Below are positions 37,947 through 46,265 of a stretch of 64,000 nucleotides of DNA, in pieces. Source of the stretch: Archangium gephyra (GTDB lineage Bacteria; Myxococcota; Myxococcia; Myxococcales; Myxococcaceae); assembly GCF_001027285.1 (NCBI RefSeq), contig NZ_CP011509.1:298501-362500 (forward strand), given 5' to 3'. A program made the position numbers and the translations under genes. How positions within the stretch are numbered: the first letter of the stretch is position 1; each line of letters opens with the position of its first letter. The notes under the pieces are model-generated. The model searched no databases, was not told the origin of the DNA, and saw only the letters and a program-made list of their open reading frames with translations.

Positions 37947-39014
37947 ATGTTGCCCATCGAGGTCCAGCGCGCCCCCACCCTGAAGCCCAAGCCCTCGTCC
38001 GAGGGGCTCGGCTTCGGCAAGTACTTCACCGACCACATGTTCCGCATGGACTACTCGCCGGAACGTGGGTGGCACCAGGCGCGGATCCTCCCGCATGGGC
38101 CGCTGGGGTTGGACCCGGGCGCGGCGGTGCTGCACTACGCGCAGGCGGTGTTCGACGGCTCCAAGGTGTTCCGCGGCAAGGACGGACAGCTGCGCGCCTT
38201 CCGGATCGATGACCACTGCAAGCGCCTGCACTCGAGCGCCGAGCGGCTGGCCATGGCGCCGGTGCCGCCGGAGCTGGCGCGCGAGGCGATTGAAGCGCTG
38301 GTGAAGGTGGAGGCGGACTGGGTGCCCAATGCCCCGGGCACGGCGCTGTACGTGCGGCCGACGGTGATCGCCTCGGAGGCGTTCCTCGGGGTGAGGCCGG
38401 CGGACAAGTACATCTTCTTCGTCATCCTCAGCCCGGTGGGCAGCTACTTCTCCGGTGGCGCCGAGCCGGTGCGCATCTGGGTGGAGCAGCAGGCCACGCG
38501 CGCGGCGAAGGGCGGCCTGGGTGGCGCGAAGGCGGCGGCCAACTACGCGGCGGGCCTGCAGGCCTCGATGGAGGCCAAGAAGCGGGGCTACGCCCAGGTG
38601 CTGTGGCTGGACGCGGCCGAGCACCGCTACATCGAGGAGGTGGGCACGATGAACCTCTTCGTGCGCATCGGCGATGAGGTGATCACCCCGCCGCTGGAGG
38701 GCACGTTCCTGCCGGGGATTACGCGCGAGAGCGCGCTGCAGCTGATGCGCGACTGGGGCATGAAGGTCAGCGAGCGCAAGCTGGCGGTGGACGAGATGCG
38801 CGAGGCGCACAAGAAGGGCGAGCTGCGCGAGGTGTTCGGCACGGGCACGGCGGCGGTGATCTCGCCGGTGGGCGCGCTGGGCTTCCGCGAGGGCCAGCTG
38901 GTGATTGGCGATGGCAAGGTGGGCGAGGTGTCGCAGCGCCTGTACGACACGCTCACCGGCATCCAGTACGGCACGCAGCCGGACCGCCACGGCTGGATGA
39001 CGGTCATCAAGTAG
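37947..39014 (+). CDS. ilvE: Branched-chain amino acid aminotransferase
   Basis: 355 residues, the length of the eukaryotic/actinobacterial-type BCAT (fold type IV), which transfers amino groups between 2-oxoglutarate and leucine, isoleucine or valine. Marks: FGKYFTDHMFRMDY, GLDPGAAVLHYAQAVFDGSKVFRGKDG, ALYVRPTVIASEAFLGV, the Schiff-base Lys195 in GGLGGAKAAANYAAGLQA, EEVGTMNLF and FLPGITRES. GGAGC-like sequence precedes the ATG. In myxobacteria this enzyme feeds iso-branched fatty acid precursors. It is divergent from the MocR-type gene, and the enoyl-CoA hydratase-family hydrolase of valine breakdown lies close by. Confidence 0.94.
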   Translation: MLPIEVQRAPTLKPKPSSEGLGFGKYFTDHMFRMDYSPERGWHQARILPHGPLGLDPGAAVLHYAQAVFDGSKVFRGKDGQLRAFRIDDHCKRLHSSAERLAMAPVPPELAREAIEALVKVEADWVPNAPGTALYVRPTVIASEAFLGVRPADKYIFFVILSPVGSYFSGGAEPVRIWVEQQATRAAKGGLGGAKAAANYAAGLQASMEAKKRGYAQVLWLDAAEHRYIEEVGTMNLFVRIGDEVITPPLEGTFLPGITRESALQLMRDWGMKVSERKLAVDEMREAHKKGELREVFGTGTAAVISPVGALGFREGQLVIGDGKVGEVSQRLYDTLTGIQYGTQPDRHGWMTVIK

Positions 39015-39148
39015 CCGAGGCCGTGCGGTAGTGAGGTGTGGACCCCGGGAGGCGAGAGCCCCCGGGTCCCACCGGGCCGCGAGGTGGAGACCCCCACGAG
39101 AGAGGTCCACCGGTGCTCGTGCGGAGAGCCCCGGGCGCGATGCTCACG

Positions 39149-39173
39149 AAGTTGTCCAACTGTTGGACAACTT
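39149..39173. repeat. Palindromic repeat, isolated copy between convergent genes
   Basis: A perfect 12-bp inverted repeat with a one-base centre; the core is TTGTCCAACTGTTGGACAA. It sits between the stops of ilvE and the convergent glycosidase gene, where a bidirectional terminator would be expected. The same core appears twice at 54.6 kb. Flanks carry CCCGGGCGCG-like sequence, as in the other copies. Confidence 0.75.
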
Positions 39174-39203
39174 TGGAACGAGCGCGCCCGGAGGGTCGTC
39201 CCC

Positions 39204-40736
39204 TCAGACGCGCACCAGCTCGAACCAGTCGATGTTCACCGAGCCCGTGTCGAACACGAGTTTGAGCTCGTGGAAGCCCTTGGGGAGGGTGAACGTCGTG
39301 GTGCCGTCCTGGGTCCTGTAGGTGTTCCAGTCGTACTGGCCGCTCGCGTTGGGGGTGCCCGTCAGGGAGACGGTGCCGCCGCGCGCGACGCCGTCGACGA
39401 GCAGGCGCACCGCGCTCGTGCCCGAGGCGCCCCGCGCGTAGCGGAAGCGCAGCTTGTACGTGTAGCCGCCCGAGAGCGTCTCGTAGCGCAGCCACTCGCC
39501 CGGGGCCGTCCAGCCCACGAAGAAGCCGCTCCAGTCGGGCAGCACGGCGATGTCCACGTTCTCCTTGCGGTAGGCGCCGCCGGTGTTGCCCGCGTCGCTG
39601 TCGGCGTAGTCGGTGCCGGACACGCCGTTGGTCACGCCCATGCCGTTGCCGGTGTCGCTGTTGCTGTAGTTCTCGGCCTGGAAGCGCAGCGTGGAGCCCG
39701 CGAAGCCCGGGGTGATGTGGGTGTTGGCCGTCACCCACGCGAAATCCTGCCGCGCGCGGTTGAGCAGGGCGTTGTCCGTGCGCACCAGCGAGTTCTCGTA
39801 CTGGTCCGAGCACCCCTGACCGCAGTGCTGGTACACGTACCAGAGCAGCGCGTCGATCTTCTGATCGTTCGACTTGTTCCACTCGTCGATGGCCTGGTAG
39901 GCCTCCTTCATCCAGTCGGCGCGGTAGCTGACGTCCGAGTTCCTCGGGTTGGTGGCCCACGCGCCGAAGTACCAGTAGGTGTTCGTCTCGGTGATGTAGA
40001 TGGGCTTCACCGCGGTGCCGAACTTCTCGTAGATCTTCCGCGCGTAGATGCGGAACACGCCGAAGTCATTCACATCCGCGTAGCGCGGATCCTCGGTGGT
40101 GGTGTCCGACGAGGTGCTGGCGCCGCTGTAGGCGTGCAGCGCGAAGGCGTCGATCTGCGGAAGGCCACTGGCGTCCTTGTCCACGGTGGCCAGCACGGAG
40201 TCGAAGAAGCTCTGCATGTCCGCGCCAGGCCAGCCACCCGGCGCGGCGAGGGCCACCTTCGCCGCCGGACGGACCTCCTTGATCTTGTCGTAGACGCAGT
40301 TGGAGTCGTAGGCGTTGAAGATGTACGAGTACCACTGCGCGGTGGGAGCGGTGCTCGGGTTGACGAGCGGCTCGTTGCCGATGACGAAGACCTCGACGAG
40401 GTCCCCCAGGTCCTGGGCGATCTGCCGCGACTTCATCGCGAAGTCATAGCGGCCGTTCCAGTCCCAGTTGGGCGGCACGGTGTAGCCCACGTCGTAGTCC
40501 AGCCGCAGGATGACCTTGAAGCCCGCGTTGACGATGTTCTGCAGCCTCGCGCGCTCGCCCGCCGGGTTGGTGTACGCGCGGGTGTAGATCATCTCCAGCG
40601 AGTACATCCCCTTGCCATTCTTGATGCTGTTCTCGGCACCCGCTCCGTAGAAGTTGATGCCGTACACCGGGTAGGTGCCCGCCGCGAACGCGGGAGCGGC
40701 GAGAAGGCACAGCAACAGCGCCAGCCTGCTTTTCAT
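39204..40736 (-). CDS. Secreted GH-A-clan glycoside hydrolase with CBM6-like module
   Basis: 510 residues. Signal peptide MKSRLALLLCLLAAPAFA. The catalytic part (about 20-355) looks like a TIM barrel: the strand-4 acid/base Glu in EVFVIGNEP and a nucleophile Glu in PIYITETNTYW fit the GH-A pattern; FALHAYSG is also typical. The exact GH family is not clear to me. The C-terminal 130 residues are a CBM6/CBM35-type sugar-binding module (FQAENYSNSDTG, WTAPGEWLRYETLSGGYTYKLRFRYA, FDTGSVNIDWFEL). It is likely released to degrade plant or microbial polysaccharide. Confidence 0.85.
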   Translation of the reverse strand: MKSRLALLLCLLAAPAFAAGTYPVYGINFYGAGAENSIKNGKGMYSLEMIYTRAYTNPAGERARLQNIVNAGFKVILRLDYDVGYTVPPNWDWNGRYDFAMKSRQIAQDLGDLVEVFVIGNEPLVNPSTAPTAQWYSYIFNAYDSNCVYDKIKEVRPAAKVALAAPGGWPGADMQSFFDSVLATVDKDASGLPQIDAFALHAYSGASTSSDTTTEDPRYADVNDFGVFRIYARKIYEKFGTAVKPIYITETNTYWYFGAWATNPRNSDVSYRADWMKEAYQAIDEWNKSNDQKIDALLWYVYQHCGQGCSDQYENSLVRTDNALLNRARQDFAWVTANTHITPGFAGSTLRFQAENYSNSDTGNGMGVTNGVSGTDYADSDAGNTGGAYRKENVDIAVLPDWSGFFVGWTAPGEWLRYETLSGGYTYKLRFRYARGASGTSAVRLLVDGVARGGTVSLTGTPNASGQYDWNTYRTQDGTTTFTLPKGFHELKLVFDTGSVNIDWFELVRV

Positions 40737-40830
40737 GGATTCCTTGCCTTTCGAGGAGGACGGGGCGCGGTATGCCTCGGAGGGAGGCGCGGTGTCAACG
40801 TGGGGTGGGGATCTGCTATGGCGCGCGGCC

Positions 40831-41904
40831 ATGACCACGGATGTGCTGCTGGAGAGGCGCGGGCCGGTGGGCCTGGTGACGCTCAACCGCCCCAAGGCGC
40901 TCAACGCGCTGGACCTGGGGATGATTCGCGCGCTGCACCCGGCGCTCGAGGCCTGGGCGAAGGACAGCCAGGTGAAGGCGGTGGTGATTCGCGGCGCCGG
41001 GGGCCGGGCCTTCTGTGCCGGGGGTGACGTGCGCGCCGTGGCCCTCTCGCTGGGCTCGCCCGCGCCCGAGGGACAGGAGCCGCTCTCGCGCGCCTTCTTC
41101 CACGAGGAGTACCGGCTCAACCACCTCATCCACCACTACCCCAAGCCGTATGTGGCGCTCGTGGACGGCATCAGCATGGGCGGAGGGCTGGGGCTGTCGG
41201 TGCACGGCTCGCACCGCGTCGTCACCGAGCGGCTGGTGCTGGCCATGCCGGAGACGGCGATTGGCCTCTTTCCCGACGTGGGCGGCGGCTGGTTCCTCCC
41301 GCGCTTCCCGGGCGAGGCGGGTACGTACCTGGGGCTCACGGGCAGCCGGTGCAACGCCGCGGATGCGATGTGGCTCGGGTACGGGACGCAGCATGTGACG
41401 CACGACAAGTTGGAGGCCGTGGTGGAGGCGCTCGCGGCGGCGGACTGGAGCACGGGCGAGGCACGCGCGGTGGCCACACGGGTGCTGAATGGCTTCACGT
41501 CCGAGCCGGGGACTTCACCCCTGAGCGCGAATGCGGACAGCATCGACCGGTGCTTCGCGAAGGACAGCGTGGAGGACATCCTCGCGGCGCTGGAGGCCGA
41601 GGGCACACCGTGGGCCCAGGAGACGCGGGCCACACTGGGGCGCATGTCGCCCACGAGCCTGAAGGTGACGCTGCGCCAGCTGCGGCGGTGCCGGGGTAAG
41701 CCGTACGACGAGACCGTGACGGTGGAGTACCGGCTGAGCCAGCACGTCACCGCGCTGCCGGACTTCCGCGAGGGCATCCGCGCGGTGCTCGTGGACAAGG
41801 ACAACAAGCCCACGTGGAACCCGCCCACGCTCGCCGGGGTGCGCGAGTCCGACGTGGAGGCGTGCTTCGCGCCGCTCGGCGCGCGGGACCTGGTGTTTCC
41901 CTGA
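40831..41904 (+). CDS. Enoyl-CoA hydratase/isomerase family, 3-hydroxyisobutyryl-CoA hydrolase-like
   Basis: 357 residues, the length of the HIBYL-CoA hydrolase (ECH_2) subgroup rather than of simple hydratases. The crotonase oxyanion loop GRAFCAGGDVRAVA is followed by DGISMGGGLGLSVHGSHRVVTE with the Glu of MPETAIGLFPDVGGGWFLPR, a signature of this subgroup. EYRLSQH and the C-terminal NPPTLAGV with a late basic-aromatic region also fit. It would release 3-hydroxyisobutyrate from its CoA ester in valine breakdown. The ATG at 40831 is preferred because crotonase sequence begins at once. Confidence 0.9.
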   Translation: MTTDVLLERRGPVGLVTLNRPKALNALDLGMIRALHPALEAWAKDSQVKAVVIRGAGGRAFCAGGDVRAVALSLGSPAPEGQEPLSRAFFHEEYRLNHLIHHYPKPYVALVDGISMGGGLGLSVHGSHRVVTERLVLAMPETAIGLFPDVGGGWFLPRFPGEAGTYLGLTGSRCNAADAMWLGYGTQHVTHDKLEAVVEALAAADWSTGEARAVATRVLNGFTSEPGTSPLSANADSIDRCFAKDSVEDILAALEAEGTPWAQETRATLGRMSPTSLKVTLRQLRRCRGKPYDETVTVEYRLSQHVTALPDFREGIRAVLVDKDNKPTWNPPTLAGVRESDVEACFAPLGARDLVFP

Positions 41905-41936
41905 AGCAGTGCCCCCGCGCCATGCGCTGATAACCG

Positions 41937-41981
41937 CCCCCCTCTCCCCTCGCCCTCCGGGAGAGGGACGGGGTGAGGGTG
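41937..41981 (-). repeat. REP-like GC hairpin, copy 2
   Basis: Read on the minus strand it starts CACCCTCACCCCGTCCCTC and contains the CTCTCCCGG...GGAG hairpin. It lies just after the hydrolase gene and is inverted relative to copy 3. Confidence 0.75.
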
Positions 41982-42046
41982 CCGGGTGAAACCGGGTTGA
42001 ACCCCCTGTCCACACCGTGGGCCAGGGGGAAGAGAACGGGCCCGGA

Positions 42047-42082
42047 CACCCTCACCCTGTCCCTCTCCCGAGGGGAGAGGGG
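42047..42082 (+). repeat. REP-like GC hairpin, copy 3
   Basis: CACCCTCACCCTGTCCCTC followed by TCCCGAGGGGAGAGGGG. With copy 2 it makes a facing inverted pair, the arrangement of REPIN-type elements. Confidence 0.78.
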
Positions 42083-42138
42083 ACATCCGGTCACATTACC
42101 GCCTGGTCCTCGGCCGGACCCCTCCGCTCTCTCTGTTG

Positions 42139-42169
42139 CGGATTCTTTTGCTTCGGATACCTTTTGCCT
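42139..42169 (+). promoter_or_regulatory. Tandem direct repeats upstream of the MarR gene
   Basis: Two adjacent units, CGGATTCTTTTGCTT (42139-42153) and CGGATACCTTTTGCCT (42154-42169), lie about 40 bp before the MarR start codon in a locally AT-rich stretch. This position fits a promoter/operator. MarR proteins usually bind their own promoter, though mostly at inverted repeats. Confidence 0.4.
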
Positions 42170-42207
42170 GGCTAACGATTCTGGCCCAGGGCTCCGGAGC
42201 GGGAACG

Positions 42208-42738
42208 ATGACCAGGAACAAGCCTCCGCTCGACCAGGCCCTGCGCACGCTCGGACTCATCCCCCGTCTGTACCGGTGGGCCATGGCGAGCGCGCAGGCC
42301 AACAACCTCGGCCGGGGGCTGAGCCTGCGCCAGTTCGGAGTGCTCTACGCGCTCCGGGACGGTCCCCTGTCCCCCGGACAGCTCGCGCGTCGGCAGCGCG
42401 TCACCCCCGCCGTCATCACCGGGCTGTTGGATCGCCTGGAGCAGCGCGGCTACGTGCGCCGCGAGGCGGACCCCGAGGACCGGCGGCGGTTGCGCCTCGT
42501 GTTGACGGAGAGCGGCCGCGAGGTGGGACAAGCACTCCGCCAGGCGATGGCCGGGGACATGGCCGCCAAGTTCTCGAGCGCCTCCCCGGCGGAGCTGAAG
42601 GAGCTGGACGGGGCCCTGGACCTGCTCGAGCGCGCGCTGGCCGCGCTGGAGGCCCGCACGCCCCCGGACACGGAGCCGGGCGAGGACGCCGAAACACCTC
42701 CCCGGCCTCCCCGCCGAGGAAGCGCGAAACGACGTTGA
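42208..42738 (+). CDS. MarR-family transcriptional regulator
   Basis: 176 residues. Winged helix typical of MarR: LSLRQFGVLYALRDGPLSPGQLARRQRVTPAVITGLLDRLEQRGYVRREADPEDRRRLRLVLTESG, with the wing DPEDRR. The N- and C-terminal helices give the dimer. A Pro/Arg-rich tail (PPRPPRRGSAKRR) is unusual. ATG 42208 is preferred (GGAG upstream); the frame extends further upstream without MarR features. A cytochrome P450 gene starts 26 bp downstream, so the regulator probably controls both itself and the P450. Confidence 0.92.
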   Translation: MTRNKPPLDQALRTLGLIPRLYRWAMASAQANNLGRGLSLRQFGVLYALRDGPLSPGQLARRQRVTPAVITGLLDRLEQRGYVRREADPEDRRRLRLVLTESGREVGQALRQAMAGDMAAKFSSASPAELKELDGALDLLERALAALEARTPPDTEPGEDAETPPRPPRRGSAKRR

Positions 42739-42764
42739 GCCGTTGAAGACAGAGAGAGGACGCC

Positions 42765-44153
42765 ATGGCAACCAACCCCCCGAACGAGCAGCAGCAAGAG
42801 ACCGCCCCCGTCACAGCCCCGCACGAGGCCCCCCGCGCCGACGCCACCCACATCCTGGACAGGACGAACCCCGAGTTCTTCGAGCGGGCCCACGGCCTCT
42901 ATTCCGACCTGCGGGCCCTCGGCCCCGTGGTGCGCGCCCCCATGCGCGGCGACCTCACGGCGGGCGCCCATGCCGAGGGCTCTCCGGAGCGCCAGGCCCG
43001 CGACGCCGGACAGGAGCGCTACTTCGTCACCCGCTACGACGAGTCCGTGTCCGCGCTGCTCGATGACCGGCTCTCCTCCGACTTCCGCACCGGGCTGCCA
43101 CCGCAGCAGCGCGAGTTCTTGAACAAGGCCATGCCCGAGGAGTTCAAGCCCATCGCGTTCAGCCTCATCATGATGGATCCCCCGGACCACACCCGGCTGC
43201 GCAAGCTGGTGCAGCCCAACTTCACCGCGCGCGCCATGGAGGCCCTCGAGCCCCGCGTCCAGCGCCTCGTGGACGAGCTGCTCGACAAGGCGGAGCAGGC
43301 GGCGGCCGCCCGGGGCGAGCCGGCATCCGAGCGCTGCATGGAGTTCGTCGAGGCCTTCGCCTACCCGCTGCCCGTGCGCGTCATCAGCGACATGCTCGGC
43401 ATCCCGGAGGAGGACCGGGCCCAGGTACATGCCTGGGCCGAGCGGCTCCTGCATGCCGAGACGCCGGCCGCGCGGGCGGATCCCCAGGTGCGCGCCGGAT
43501 TGAAGGCCTTCGCCAGCTACCTGGAGGGCCTGTTCGAGCGCAAGCGGCGCGAGCCGGGCGAGGACATGATCAGCCAGATGGTGCACGCCCAGGAGGACGG
43601 CGACCGGCTCAGCCACCAGGAGCTGCTGTCCATGGTGTTCATCCTCTTCTTCGCCGGGCACCTGACGACGGTGAACCTGCTCGGCAACGGCGTCGTCGCG
43701 CTGTTGAACCACCCCGAGCAGCACGCGCGCTTCCTCGCGGACCCCGCGGGGATGAGCAAGGGCATGGTCGAGGAGACGCTGCGCTACTGGGGCCCTGTCG
43801 ACTACCTGAGCACCCCGCGCATCGCCACGGAGTCCTTCGCGCTGGGAGACACCCAGGTGCCCCAGGGGGCGAAGGTGTCGGTGGGCCTCGCCTCGGCCAA
43901 CCGGGATCCGGAGCGCTTCGCGAATCCCGACGCGTATGACATCTCGCGCCCGGACGCCCACCGGAACATCGCCTTCGGCAAGGGCATCCACGTGTGCATC
44001 GGGGCGCCGCTGGCCCGGCTCGAGGCGCGCATCGCCTTCGAGACGCTCTTCCGGCGCTTCCCCAAGCTGCGGCTGGCCGTGCCCGAAAGCGAGCTGCGCT
44101 GGGGCGCCGGCGCGGCCATGCGCGGCTTCAACCGCATCCCGCTGTTCTTCTAG
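42765..44153 (+). CDS. Cytochrome P450
   Basis: 462 residues. Heme-binding FGKGIHVCIGAPLARLE with ligand Cys411; the ExxR helix is EETLRY; SANRDPERFANPDAYDISR is the meander; MMDPPDHTRLRKLVQPNFT is the helix B'-C region of the bacterial CYP107-like group. The I-helix reads FFAGHLTTV: the threonine is kept but the usual acidic residue before it is Leu300. A polar insertion near 60-85 (GDLTAGAHAEGSPERQARDAG) looks loop-like. No ferredoxin is adjacent. In operon with the MarR regulator; it ends overlapping the convergent DUF6891 gene by four bases. Confidence 0.94.
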   Translation: MATNPPNEQQQETAPVTAPHEAPRADATHILDRTNPEFFERAHGLYSDLRALGPVVRAPMRGDLTAGAHAEGSPERQARDAGQERYFVTRYDESVSALLDDRLSSDFRTGLPPQQREFLNKAMPEEFKPIAFSLIMMDPPDHTRLRKLVQPNFTARAMEALEPRVQRLVDELLDKAEQAAAARGEPASERCMEFVEAFAYPLPVRVISDMLGIPEEDRAQVHAWAERLLHAETPAARADPQVRAGLKAFASYLEGLFERKRREPGEDMISQMVHAQEDGDRLSHQELLSMVFILFFAGHLTTVNLLGNGVVALLNHPEQHARFLADPAGMSKGMVEETLRYWGPVDYLSTPRIATESFALGDTQVPQGAKVSVGLASANRDPERFANPDAYDISRPDAHRNIAFGKGIHVCIGAPLARLEARIAFETLFRRFPKLRLAVPESELRWGAGAAMRGFNRIPLFF

Positions 44154-45217
44154 CGGGAGTGCGCGAGCAGGCCCTCGCGAAGGGCCCGTGCGGACCAGCG
44201 CAGGAAGCGGCCGAAGGTCTTCAGCTCGAGGAGCTCGCCATACTGCGAGTCCTGGGCGTGGGACTCGGGGGCGTCCTCCGGGCGGTAGAAGATCTGGAAG
44301 ATGAGCTCGTCGCCCGGCTCGACGTCCATCCCGCGCTGGCGCACGGGCTCGAGCAGCCGCTGGTTGGCGGCCACGGCCGGGTCGTCGTCGAGCCGCTCCA
44401 CGACCGTGAGGGCCTGGTAGAGCTCCACGACTCCCTTCTCCGGGTCGTAGTGGGCCTCGAGCCGGCGGTCCTCGCCGTAGTGTTTCAGGGCCTCCTCGAG
44501 GATGAAGGACTCGAGCGCCGCGATGGCCTGCTCCTGGGAGAGGCCCTCCTCCTGCATCACGTTGCGCAGGACGCGCTCCACGAGGGAGCCCGTGTCCGCC
44601 GGGGGAGTGGGGGTGCGCCGGGCCCGGGGGGACTGGCGGCGCTTGCGCCACTCGAAGGGAGGAATCTGGATGCGTGTCCCCACGCTTCCGTTCCACTCCG
44701 TCTCGATGCCGTGGCGGGCGAGCGTCTCACGGACCTCGCGGGCGATGGCGAGGCTCGCCTCGTCGTGCCGCGCCGGGTCCTCCTCGAAGGCCCCGAAGGC
44801 GAGCATGAGGCCCACGCCCAGCACGCCGCGCTCGACGTCCTGGCCATGGAAGAAGGTGGCGCCCCGGATGGGCTCGAAGCGCTTCTCGGCGGCGTCCTTC
44901 GCCACGCTCCAGCCATCCGACAGGGTGTAACCCGCGTTCTGCAGCGCGAGGATGCCCTGGCGGGTGAGCTCCTCGAAGGCGCGGTCGAGCGCGTCGTTCA
45001 CCGTGGGCTCGGTCCAGCTGGCCTCCTCCACACGGTGCTCCTCGAGCCGGCGCCGGGTGTACTCAAGGAGTTGCTCCACTTGAGCGCCGTCACGCAGCTC
45101 GTGCCTCGCGAGCTCCTCGATGGAGGCGAGCACCTGCTTGTCGTTCTGGTAGCCCCCCAGCACCGCCGCCTCCACCTGCTCGCGGAGGTATGCGCGAAGA
45201 TCGTCGTCCGTCGACAT
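44150..45217 (-). CDS. DUF6891 protein fused to a NusA N-terminal-like domain
   Basis: 355 residues. The N-terminal part (1-190) matches my memory of DUF6891: EASWTEPTVNDALDRAFEELTRQGILALQNAGYT, FFHGQDVERG, LAFGAFEEDP and ETEWNGSVGTRIQI-PPFEWRKR. After a Pro/Arg linker the part from about 212 to 320 resembles the NusA N-terminal domain: EQAIAALESFILEEALKHYG, then LEAHYDPEKGVVELYQALTVVE and VEPGDELIFQIFY. NusA's own domain binds RNA polymerase at the exit channel. The fusion could link a stress or defence sensor to transcription. It is divergent from the CBASS cyclase with 77 bp between them. Confidence 0.8.
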   Translation of the reverse strand: MSTDDDLRAYLREQVEAAVLGGYQNDKQVLASIEELARHELRDGAQVEQLLEYTRRRLEEHRVEEASWTEPTVNDALDRAFEELTRQGILALQNAGYTLSDGWSVAKDAAEKRFEPIRGATFFHGQDVERGVLGVGLMLAFGAFEEDPARHDEASLAIAREVRETLARHGIETEWNGSVGTRIQIPPFEWRKRRQSPRARRTPTPPADTGSLVERVLRNVMQEEGLSQEQAIAALESFILEEALKHYGEDRRLEAHYDPEKGVVELYQALTVVERLDDDPAVAANQRLLEPVRQRGMDVEPGDELIFQIFYRPEDAPESHAQDSQYGELLELKTFGRFLRWSARALREGLLAHSR

Positions 45218-45294
45218 GGGTGGAGAGTCTATCCCGACGCGCGCTCCAGAGCGTGTGTTAGCCTGAGGGCACGCTGTCCCTACGCGGAGGGAGC

Positions 45295-46248
45295 ATGCAG
45301 CTCACGGACAGACAGCTGAACGACTATATCGATGACGTGCTCTTCTTTGGCCGAGAGGAGAAGCAGCGGTACGAGCGTCAGATCGATCATCTCAAGCAGA
45401 CGCTCGTGAACGCGCTCCAAGCCAATTCCTCACTGCGCGCCTGGAAGATCCTTCACGCGGGCTCCTGGCACAAGGGAACAGCCCTCAGACCCTTCGGCAC
45501 GCAGGACATCGATATCGACATCATCCTGTACCTGAATGTCCCGGAGACCGGACGCGGCGACCTGGCGGACCTCCATCCCCTCCTCCTCAGGAGCCTGCGC
45601 GCGGCCTATCCAACGAAGGACCCCAACGACTTCACCACCAGCCGGAAGACCGTGGGCATCGAGTTCAGGACGAGCGGTCTGCTCGTGGACCTGGTGCCCG
45701 TGATTCCGACGGAGCAGCCCGAAGGCTACGTGTGGCAGACCGAGCGGGGAGGCCGGGGAACCTCTCTGACCTCTCCAGAGGGGCAGCTCGAATTCATCCG
45801 CCAGTGCAAGGCGAGGGATCCCCGCTACGTGCAAGTCGTCCGGCTCGCCAAGCGCTGGCGCAATCACCGCCGGCTCCACGCCCTTCCATCCTTCGCCATC
45901 GAGTTGCTCGTCGCGCACCTCGGCCTGACACAGGGCGTGCCAGACACCATCGAGCAGGGCTTCTACCGGTTCTTCCTGTACCTCGTGAGGGGATTGAAGG
46001 AGCGCATCACCTTCCCCGGGGCGCTCGGGCATCCTCCGCGAAGCGCCTGCCCGGTCCAGATCCACGACCCCACGAACAACGAGAACAACGTGACGGCCAG
46101 GATGGAGCCTGACGAGGTCACCGCGCTCCTCCATGAAGCCGTCGTGGCGCTGCAGGCCGTCAATCACGCCATGAGTGTCGAGCGCCGGGGCGATACGGAG
46201 AAGCTCTGGAAGCAGGTTCTCGGACCTGAGTTCTCGTTGTCCCGCTGA
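45295..46248 (+). CDS. CD-NTase (CBASS cyclic oligonucleotide synthase) 1
   Basis: 317 residues. OAS-like nucleotidyltransferase core: helix-turn motif GSWHKGTAL (Gly56-Ser57), then the metal triad DIDIDIILYL (Asp71, Asp73, and likely Asp75 region) with a third acidic strand LLVDLVPVI. SFAIELLVAHLGL belongs to the C-terminal helical lobe. Such enzymes make cyclic di- or trinucleotides after phage infection and switch on effectors. GGAGGG precedes the ATG. A HORMA-like gene follows after 17 bp. The nucleotide product cannot be told from sequence alone. Confidence 0.88.
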   Translation: MQLTDRQLNDYIDDVLFFGREEKQRYERQIDHLKQTLVNALQANSSLRAWKILHAGSWHKGTALRPFGTQDIDIDIILYLNVPETGRGDLADLHPLLLRSLRAAYPTKDPNDFTTSRKTVGIEFRTSGLLVDLVPVIPTEQPEGYVWQTERGGRGTSLTSPEGQLEFIRQCKARDPRYVQVVRLAKRWRNHRRLHALPSFAIELLVAHLGLTQGVPDTIEQGFYRFFLYLVRGLKERITFPGALGHPPRSACPVQIHDPTNNENNVTARMEPDEVTALLHEAVVALQAVNHAMSVERRGDTEKLWKQVLGPEFSLSR

Positions 46249-46265
46249 GTCCCTGGAGCCCTCGG

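Larger units (their letters stand above)
41905..42207. other. Intergenic region with two inverted REP-like copies and regulator upstream repeats
   Basis: 303 bp without a gene. It holds REP-like copies 2 and 3 in opposite orientation, about 65 bp apart. Nearer the MarR gene a relatively AT-rich stretch carries tandem 15/16-bp repeats that may be the MarR operator. No RNA gene is seen. Confidence 0.7.

Noticed and set aside
42208..44153. Natural-product biosynthesis cluster around the P450
   Set aside because: No polyketide, peptide or terpene synthase genes are near; only the MarR regulator is linked.
45295..46248. Recent duplication of one CD-NTase to give the pair
   Set aside because: The two proteins share only the nucleotidyltransferase motifs and differ elsewhere, so they were probably acquired separately.
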